From: Methylotenera_A sp031381645
Lineage (GTDB): Bacteria; Pseudomonadota; Gammaproteobacteria; Burkholderiales; Methylophilaceae
Length of the DNA stretch: 21,014 nt
Reading direction: 5' to 3'
Assembly (NCBI GenBank): GCA_031381645.1
Contig: JANMYB010000023.1
Coordinates: 1-21,014 of the forward strand
The notes beneath the pieces were generated by a model that ran no database searches, was not told the DNA's origin, and saw only the letters and a list, made by a program, of their open reading frames with translations. Below are positions 15,452 through 21,014 of the stretch, in pieces; position 1 is the stretch's first letter; each line of letters starts with the position of its first letter. Both the position numbers and the translations under genes were made by a program.

Positions 15452-16708
15452 TCACTGCTGATCTAGCTTCGTCTCTGTTTTGACAAAGCTAATTTTGTTT
15501 TTCTTAAACACTTTCCAAGTGTCCATAAACAATGCCGATTGCAAGCTTAATACACCATGCTCAGGGTCTGAAACCCATACAGTAAGGCTAAGCTCTACGC
15601 CATGCTCGCCAAAGCCTTTAATTCGCGCTACTGGCGCAGGCGTTAGTAGTACGCGCGAATGTTGTTTACTAATATCTTGTAGCAACTGCAAAGCTAGCTC
15701 GAGTGGGCTATCTACACTTATGGCTACCTCGACTTGCACGCGACCTTTGTGCTCAGTGAGTGAATGATTCACAACTGCTGTAGTAATCAGAGATTCGTTT
15801 GGGATAATCACATGCGTACCATCAGGCTTGCTAAGCACCATATAGCGCGAGCGCATGTCGCTCACCATGCCATAATGCTTATCTACCGAAATCACGTCAC
15901 CAATTTGCATAGATTTATCTAGCAAAATAATAAATCCGCTCACGTAATTGCTGGCGATGCGCTGCAAACCAAAGCCTAGACCCACACCGAGCGCGCCTCC
16001 AAATACTGAGAGCAAAGTAATATCTAAGCCAACTGCAGATAAAGCAATTAGCGTGGCGATGAATAGCAACATGATGCGCAGTATTTTGCCAAGCACAACA
16101 CGCAAATTAACATTCACCTGCTCTGCGCGCATCAGTTTATTTTCTAATACACGGCTTAACCAAAGCGCAATAAAAATGGTCACCACAACAGTAAGTAGTG
16201 CCTGGAGTACCAGCAACAAATTAACGGGATTTTTGCCAATGTTGAAGCGCATATCCTCCATGCCTTGCAATAGCTGCGGCAACAAACCAGTAAGATGCAA
16301 GGCCAATGCGCCCCAAACTCCCCAAGCAATTACACTCTCGAGCGCTTTTAGCCAACCACCTGGTGAGAACAAATAGCGTAGCAAATACACAATTAAACGA
16401 ATCGCCGCCATTGCAAGCAACAATCGACCTGCAAGCCGTAGCAGGCCTGTATGCTGCCAACTGGACAATATGAGTTGGCTAAACAGCACAAACACTAGCG
16501 AAGACAATGGAAACAATACGCGATTGATGCTACCAATCGCCAGTTTCCAGTGCTCTGGGGCTTTTGCCATTACGTAATTACGCAGTGCGCCGTTAATCAG
16601 CCATGCGGCGACAACAGCAGCAACAATAATCGCCAATTGCCACAGCACGGCTGGTGTAGTTATGTCAGCCTGCAACTCTTGCCAAATCAGTTGAAGTTCG
16701 TTGTTCAT
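15452..16708 (-). CDS. MscS-family mechanosensitive channel
   Basis: 418 residues. The first ~200 residues contain about five hydrophobic segments, more than the three of E. coli MscS. The MscS core follows: the glycine/alanine-rich pore helix in SVFGGALGVGLGFGLQRIASNYVSG, the beta domain with IQIGDVISV-like sequence (MQIGDVISVDKHYGMVSDMRSRY) and the IIPNESLITT strand, then the C-terminal alpha/beta region. Such channels open under membrane tension and release solutes during hypo-osmotic shock. It starts one base after the mgtE stop, so the two are surely co-transcribed; its ribosome site lies inside the mgtE end. A terminator follows 13 bases after its stop. Confidence 0.93.
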   Translation of the reverse strand: MNNELQLIWQELQADITTPAVLWQLAIIVAAVVAAWLINGALRNYVMAKAPEHWKLAIGSINRVLFPLSSLVFVLFSQLILSSWQHTGLLRLAGRLLLAMAAIRLIVYLLRYLFSPGGWLKALESVIAWGVWGALALHLTGLLPQLLQGMEDMRFNIGKNPVNLLLVLQALLTVVVTIFIALWLSRVLENKLMRAEQVNVNLRVVLGKILRIMLLFIATLIALSAVGLDITLLSVFGGALGVGLGFGLQRIASNYVSGFIILLDKSMQIGDVISVDKHYGMVSDMRSRYMVLSKPDGTHVIIPNESLITTAVVNHSLTEHKGRVQVEVAISVDSPLELALQLLQDISKQHSRVLLTPAPVARIKGFGEHGVELSLTVWVSDPEHGVLSLQSALFMDTWKVFKKNKISFVKTETKLDQQ

Positions 16709-16709
16709 A

Positions 16710-18161
16710 CTATAGTAAGAATATTGTTGCCAAACCTAAAAAGATGAAAAAACCACCACTATCTGTCACTGCTGTAATCAATACACTAGTGCCTACGGCT
16801 GGGTCACGGCCAGATTTATGCATCTGCAACGGAATCATCACACCCATCACAGCCGCTAGTAGCAAATTAAGTGTCATGGCAGACATCATCACCAAACCCA
16901 GTTGATAGTTGCTATATAGCGCATAAGCGATTAAGCCAAGCACACTGCCCCACAGCAGGCCATTTAATAGCGCTACGCCAAGCTCTTTTTTAATAAGAAC
17001 CTGCATATTATGTGCGGAAATTTGCCCCAAGGCTAAACCGCGTACAATCATGGTGGTAGTTTGATTGCCCGAGTTACCACCAATACCTGCTACGATTGGC
17101 ATGAGTGCAGCCAATGCAACAATTTTTTCAATCGAGCCTTCAAATAAGCCGATTACACGAGAAGCCAAAATGGCCGTCACCAAATTAATGGCTAGCCAAG
17201 CCCAACGGTTTTTGACTGACTTCCAAATGGATGCAAAAAAATCTTCCTCTTCGCGCAAACCCGCCATCGATAGCATGTCCGATTCAGACTCATCACGAAT
17301 ATAATCCATCACTTCATCTACCGTTAAGCGTCCCACCAGCTTATTATTTTTATCCACGACGGGCGCAGTTACTAGGTCATATCGCTCAAATGCTTGCGCT
17401 GCTTCATCGGCAATGTCTTCTGGATGAAACGTCACCATATCTGGCGCCATGACGTCCGCTACATTCGCATCCAAATCATTCACTACCATGCGCTTTAATG
17501 GCAATACCCCTTGCAGAATGTCATTTCTGTCGACCACAAATAACTTGTCCGTCAAATCTGGCAAACTGCCCAAGCGGCGTAAATATCGCAATGCAACTTC
17601 TATGGAAATATCCTCACGAATGGTGACAATGTCAAAATCCATTAGCGCGCCCACGGCATTTTCTGGATATGAAAGTGTAGATTGCAAACGCTCACGATTC
17701 TGTGTATCTAAACTATCTAACAAGTCTTGCAGCACATCTTTTGGTAAGTCGGGCGCCAAGTCCGCCAGCTCATCTGTATCTAGCTGCTCAGCTGCCGCCA
17801 ACAACTCTTTCGAGTCCATGTCAGCAATTAAGCTTTGCCGCACAGAATCATTTACTTCAAGCAGAATATCGCCATCTCTGTCAGCTTTAACCAATTCCCA
17901 AAGATTTAAGCGATCTTCAAGCGGTAAAGCCTCAAGAATGTGCGCAACATCGGCAGGATGCAGTTCCTCTAATTTTTTTTGCAGTTCAGCTAGGTTTTGT
18001 TTATGTACAAGCTGCTCAACTAAATCTTGTCTACCTAAATCATGCATGGGCATGTCTTGCTTATGAACAAGGCTCTCCACCAGCTTGTGTTTCTCTAATA
18101 GAGAAATCACCTGCTGTAGGCTTTCACTTAAGCTTTCTTTGGCTTCTTGAAGATCAGACAT
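16710..18161 (-). CDS. mgtE: MgtE magnesium transporter / channel
   Basis: 483 residues in the order known for MgtE: a cytoplasmic N domain of short helical repeats (about 60-165, containing ELHPADVAHILEALP), a pair of CBS domains (about 170-290) that bind Mg2+ and close the pore when Mg2+ is plentiful, a connecting helix, and five membrane helices (about 325-483) with GGNSGNQTTTMIVRGLALGQ and the GTSVLITAVTDSGGFF segment that lines the pore. The N-terminal extension carries LVESLVHKQ (27-35) and LVEQLVHKQ (47-55), a local duplication. The ATG at 18161 follows AAGGTGA by four bases. The mscS-like gene begins one base after its stop. It diverges from the DUF836 gene. Confidence 0.95.
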   Translation of the reverse strand: MSDLQEAKESLSESLQQVISLLEKHKLVESLVHKQDMPMHDLGRQDLVEQLVHKQNLAELQKKLEELHPADVAHILEALPLEDRLNLWELVKADRDGDILLEVNDSVRQSLIADMDSKELLAAAEQLDTDELADLAPDLPKDVLQDLLDSLDTQNRERLQSTLSYPENAVGALMDFDIVTIREDISIEVALRYLRRLGSLPDLTDKLFVVDRNDILQGVLPLKRMVVNDLDANVADVMAPDMVTFHPEDIADEAAQAFERYDLVTAPVVDKNNKLVGRLTVDEVMDYIRDESESDMLSMAGLREEEDFFASIWKSVKNRWAWLAINLVTAILASRVIGLFEGSIEKIVALAALMPIVAGIGGNSGNQTTTMIVRGLALGQISAHNMQVLIKKELGVALLNGLLWGSVLGLIAYALYSNYQLGLVMMSAMTLNLLLAAVMGVMIPLQMHKSGRDPAVGTSVLITAVTDSGGFFIFLGLATIFLL

Positions 18162-18262
18162 GCTTCACCTTGCTGATGAATAAACAGCATAAAACGATAT
18201 TATGATTTATTTTTATGATTTTTTTGTGATTTGCGGGAAAATTAGCGTTTAAAATACTAAGA

Positions 18263-18502
18263 ATGACGATACAAATTATTTTATATGCGACATCACACTG
18301 TCATTTATGCGAACTAGCGCATTCGCTTTTAATGAATTTCAGCGAAGATATTGCGCTAGAAATCATCGACATCGCAGAAGACGAGAAACTGCTCGATACC
18401 TATAGTTTAAGCATCCCTGTGTTACAACGACAAGACACGCAAGCAGAGCTTAACTGGCCTTTTAACGCAGCGGATATACATAAACTCTTAAAAGATCAAT
18501 AA
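18263..18502 (+). CDS. Glutaredoxin-like protein, DUF836 family
   Basis: 79 residues with a thioredoxin/glutaredoxin fold: strand IQIILYATSHC, a CHLC (C13-C16) redox pair at the head of the first helix, and IPVLQRQ with the cis-proline expected opposite the active site. DUF836 (YuxK-like glutaredoxin-like) proteins are small cytoplasmic thiol proteins of undefined partner. The ATG at 18263 has only a weak purine stretch before it. It is a single gene between divergent mgtE and the convergent alpha operon, and ends just before the shared terminator. The family call is good; the role is unknown. Confidence 0.8.
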   Translation: MTIQIILYATSHCHLCELAHSLLMNFSEDIALEIIDIAEDEKLLDTYSLSIPVLQRQDTQAELNWPFNAADIHKLLKDQ

Positions 18503-18504
18503 AT

Positions 18505-18533
18505 AAAAAAGCCAGCTAAAAGCTGGCTTTTTT
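18505..18533. terminator. Bidirectional terminator between DUF836 gene and rplQ
   Basis: A perfect 13-bp stem (AAAAAAGCCAGCT / AGCTGGCTTTTTT) with a 3-base AAA loop. It ends the alpha operon on the minus strand and the DUF836 gene on the plus strand. The stem is identical to that at 629-659. Confidence 0.9.
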
Positions 18534-18548
18534 AAATACGCATAAATA

Positions 18549-18938
18549 CTACTCTGCGGCAACGGCTTCAGTGCTAGCGTCTGGGCGATCTACCAACTCA
18601 ACTAACGCCATCGGTGCATTGTCACCATTACGGAAACCACATTTTAAAATTCGCAAATAACCGCCATTACGTGCATTGTAGCGTGGGCCAAGCTCACCAA
18701 ACAATTTACCTACAATGTCGCGATCGCGTAAGCGGCTAAACGCGATGCGTCGATTGGCCAAAGTTGCATCCTTACCTAAAGTAATCAAAGGCTCTGCATA
18801 TTTACGCAACTCTTTTGCTTTTGGCAATGTGGTTCTAATGATTTCGTGCTTCAATAAAGACACAGACATATTTCGAAACATAGCTGCGCGATGGCTGCTA
18901 GTGCGGTTTAATTTACGATTGCTATTACCGTGACGCAT
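18549..18938 (-). CDS. rplQ: 50S ribosomal protein L17
   Basis: 129 residues starting MRHGNSNRKLNRTSSHRAAM, the L17 signature, with LLKHEIIRTTLPKAKELRKYAE and a GGYLRILK segment. The last ~12 residues are a loose acidic tail. ATG at 18938 follows AAGGA by six bases. It is the last gene of the alpha operon, 25 bases after rpoA, and is followed by the terminator at 18505-18533. Confidence 0.98.
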   Translation of the reverse strand: MRHGNSNRKLNRTSSHRAAMFRNMSVSLLKHEIIRTTLPKAKELRKYAEPLITLGKDATLANRRIAFSRLRDRDIVGKLFGELGPRYNARNGGYLRILKCGFRNGDNAPMALVELVDRPDASTEAVAAE

Positions 18939-18963
18939 AGTAATTCCTTAAGGTTCTTTAAAA

Positions 18964-19950
18964 TTAAGCTTTTTCTAAACCAACAGGTGGCCAGTTTTCA
19001 AGCTTCATGCCCAAAGTTAAGCCTTTAGTTGCTAATACATCTTTAATTTCGTTCAAAGATTTGCGGCCTAAGTTAGGGGCTTTTAATAATTCATTTTCAC
19101 TACGTTGGATTAAATCACCAATGTAGAAAATATTCTCTGCTTTTAAGCAGTTAGCTGAGCGCACAGTCAATTCCAAATCATCCACTGGACGCAATAGAAT
19201 TGGATCAACCTGTGGTGCAGATTTCACTTCCACTTCGCTTGGTGAGCCCTCTAAATTAGCAAATACGGACAGTTGACCGATCAAAATACGTGCAGCATCA
19301 CGAATTGCTTGTTCTGGCTCAATGATGCCATTAGTTTCGACGTCCATGATTAGTTTATCCAAATCAGTACGTTGCTCAACCCGCGCGCTTTCTACTTGAT
19401 AGCTCACTTTGTTAATTGGACTGAATGATGCATCCACCATAATAAAGCCCAAAATACGATCGTCTTCATTGGCTTTTTGACGCGCTGGTACAGGTTGGTA
19501 ACCACGACCCATTTCAACCTTAACTTCTAAATTCAGTTTGCCGCCTTTAGTTAAGTGCGCAATTACATGGTTTGGATTCACAATCTCAGCATCATGACCT
19601 GTTTCAAAGTCGCCCGCCGTTACAACACCTTCGGACGATTTGTTCAGCGTTAAGATTGTTTCAGATTTATTGTTAAGTTTTAATGCCACACCTTTAAGGT
19701 TAAGCAAAATATCAACAACATCTTCTTGTACGCCATCAATGGTTGAATATTCATGTACCACGCCATCAATTTTAACTTCAGTAATTGCAAAGCCTGGAAT
19801 TGATGACAATAGTACGCGGCGAAGCGCATTGCCTAATGTATAACCAAAACCACGCTCCATTGGCTCTAATGTTACGCGAGCACGCAATGGTGTAATCACT
19901 TCAACATCAACCACATGTGGTTTCAAATATTCAGTTGGATTGTTTTGCAT
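18964..19950 (-). CDS. rpoA: DNA-directed RNA polymerase alpha subunit
   Basis: 328 residues (E. coli 329). The N-terminal domain (to about 235) dimerises and carries beta/beta' and includes ERGFGYTLGNALRRVLLSSIPG. The C-terminal domain (about 250-328) binds UP elements and activators and contains LRPVDDLELTVRSANCLKAE and LGRKSLNEIKDVL, holding the helix-hairpin-helix. The ATG at 19950 follows AAGGA. It lies 50 bases after rpsD and 25 before rplQ in the alpha operon. Confidence 0.99.
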   Translation of the reverse strand: MQNNPTEYLKPHVVDVEVITPLRARVTLEPMERGFGYTLGNALRRVLLSSIPGFAITEVKIDGVVHEYSTIDGVQEDVVDILLNLKGVALKLNNKSETILTLNKSSEGVVTAGDFETGHDAEIVNPNHVIAHLTKGGKLNLEVKVEMGRGYQPVPARQKANEDDRILGFIMVDASFSPINKVSYQVESARVEQRTDLDKLIMDVETNGIIEPEQAIRDAARILIGQLSVFANLEGSPSEVEVKSAPQVDPILLRPVDDLELTVRSANCLKAENIFYIGDLIQRSENELLKAPNLGRKSLNEIKDVLATKGLTLGMKLENWPPVGLEKA

Positions 19951-20000
19951 AAAATTCCTTGACGTTAATTGGATGAATGAGTGTTTTAACTAAGTGCTAA

Positions 20001-20630
20001 TTACTTAGAATACAACTCAACGACCAACGATTCGTTAATGGTTGAAGGCAAATCATCACGCTGTGGTTTTGATTTAAATGTACCAGTCAATGCTTTTACA
20101 TCTACTTCTAACCATGCTGGGAAGCCGCGTTGTTCGGCCGCTTCAAGCGCGCCTTTAATACGCAATTGTGTTTTTGAGGCTTCAGCCACAGAAACAACAT
20201 CACCTGCTTTTACTTGGTATGAAGGAATATTAACGCGCTTACCATTCACCAAAATACTGTTATGACGTACGATTTGACGGGCTTCTGTACGTGAACCACC
20301 TAAACCCATGCGGAACGCAACGTTATCTAAACGGCACTCAAGCAATTGTAATAGGTTTTCGCCAGTAATGCCTTTTTGACGATCAGCTTCAGCGTAGTAG
20401 CTACGGAACTGACCTTCTAAAATGCCGTAAATACGACGAACTTTTTGTTTTTCACGCAACTGCACACCGTAATCGGATAAGCGTGAATTACGACGCTGAC
20501 CATGTTGGCCAGGTGGAAAGTTGCGCTTTTCGATTGCACATTTATCCGTAAAGCATTTTTCAGCTTTCAAGAATAATTTTTCGCCTTCACGGCGACATTG
20601 ACGGCATTTAGGGTCTAAATTTCTAGCCAA
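20001..20630 (-). CDS. rpsD: 30S ribosomal protein S4 (zinc-binding form)
   Basis: 209 residues. It nucleates assembly of the 30S body and in E. coli represses its own operon. C9, C12, C26 and C31 form the zinc knuckle of the C-plus form. FPPGQHGQ and the S4 RNA-binding domain (CRLDNVAFRMGLGGSRTEARQ) follow. The start is TTG at 20630, not ATG: it gives the normal N-terminus MARNLDPKC and has GGAG seven bases upstream. No ATG lies nearby in frame. It starts 20 bases after rpsK. Confidence 0.98.
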   Translation of the reverse strand: MARNLDPKCRQCRREGEKLFLKAEKCFTDKCAIEKRNFPPGQHGQRRNSRLSDYGVQLREKQKVRRIYGILEGQFRSYYAEADRQKGITGENLLQLLECRLDNVAFRMGLGGSRTEARQIVRHNSILVNGKRVNIPSYQVKAGDVVSVAEASKTQLRIKGALEAAEQRGFPAWLEVDVKALTGTFKSKPQRDDLPSTINESLVVELYSK

Positions 20631-20650
20631 AATAGTTCTCCAGTAATCTC

Positions 20651-21014
20651 TTAGATGCGACGTTTTTTGGGAGGACGGCAGCCATTGTGTGGCACTGGCG
20701 TCACATCGGTAATGCTGGTAATTTTGAAACCAGCCGCATTAAGCGCGCGTACTGCAGATTCTCGGCCTGGGCCTGGACCTTTAATACGCACTTCTAAATT
20801 TTTAACGCCAGACTCTTGGGCATTTTTACCTGCTACCTCTGCCGCAACCTGTGCAGCAAATGGCGTACTCTTGCGTGAGCCTTTAAAGCCTTGGCCGCCA
20901 GACGTCGCCCATGAAAGCGCATTGCCTTGACGGTCAGTGATTGTAATAATTGTATTGTTAAATGAAGCGTGCACGTGGGCGATGCCCTCGGCAATATTCT
21001 TTTTAACTTTTTTT
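20651..21014 (-). CDS. rpsK: 30S ribosomal protein S11, N-terminus cut by window edge
   Basis: About 121 of the usual ~129 residues are present. The frame runs off the window at 21014; the GTG at 20974 is an internal valine in AHVHASFNNTI, not a start. Signatures: FNNTIITITDRQGNALSWA, the GFKGSRKSTPFAAQ segment, GPGPGRESAVRAL, and the C-terminal PHNGCRPPKKRRI. S11 sits in the platform of the 30S subunit. It leads into rpsD in the alpha operon; rpsM would be expected beyond the edge. Confidence 0.98.
   Translation of the reverse strand, partial: KKVKKNIAEGIAHVHASFNNTIITITDRQGNALSWATSGGQGFKGSRKSTPFAAQVAAEVAGKNAQESGVKNLEVRIKGPGPGRESAVRALNAAGFKITSITDVTPVPHNGCRPPKKRRI

Noticed and set aside
17449..18066. 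Ser/Cys-rich open frame of 205 codons antisense to mgtE
   Set aside because: Mirror of the Glu/Asp/Leu-rich MgtE N-terminal sequence; no independent support.

Overview
The window is chromosomal housekeeping DNA from a Gram-negative bacterium. The ribosomal and alpha-operon proteins, coaBC next to dut, the zinc-type S4 and the paired cstA/ybdD genes point to Proteobacteria. The low-to-moderate GC and overall protein character fit a betaproteobacterium, perhaps Methylophilaceae. That placement is inference from general resemblance, not a search result. I see no CRISPR array, tRNA, rRNA or intact insertion sequence.

Layout. (1) 1-607 (+): the C-terminal end of an APC amino-acid permease, closed by a bidirectional hairpin terminator (629-659). 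(2) 676-984 (-): a small periplasmic cytochrome c. (3) 5939-1081 (-): a probable operon of ilvD, a YeaD-like hexose-6-phosphate mutarotase and a large DUF255 thioredoxin-fold protein. (4) 6006-6803 (+): lgt. (5) 6804-7160: a compact module with a palindrome, a consensus-perfect IHF site, a textbook sigma-54 -24/-12 promoter and an unrecognised 59-residue protein. (6) 9709-7161 (-): cstA, a YbdD/KCU-star small protein and a DUF2805 (TIGR03643) protein, closely spaced or overlapping. (7) 9836-11386 (+): a fusion of a SEC-C zinc motif, TPR repeats and a PRMT-type arginine methyltransferase domain. (8) 12986-11453 (-): a membrane-anchored metzincin-like protein and radC, separated by an interspersed repeat. 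(9) 13040-15372 (+): coaBC, dut, then rpmB-rpmG. (10) 18161-15452 (-): mgtE and a MscS-family channel, one base apart. (11) 18263-18502 (+): a DUF836 glutaredoxin-like protein. (12) 21014-18549 (-): the end of the alpha operon, rpsK-rpsD-rpoA-rplQ.

Most genes are standard. They cover translation and transcription (rpsK, rpsD, rpoA, rplQ, rpmB, rpmG), cofactor and nucleotide synthesis (coaBC, dut), branched-chain amino-acid synthesis (ilvD), lipoprotein maturation (lgt) and ion or carbon transport (mgtE, mscS-like, cstA). The least ordinary elements are the sigma-54/IHF-controlled small ORF between lgt and the cstA operon, and the SEC-C/TPR/PRMT protein, whose TPR-plus-PRMT layout recalls eukaryotic PRMT9. 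Two places show interspersed-repeat material touching gene ends (7205-7220 and about 12151-12224).
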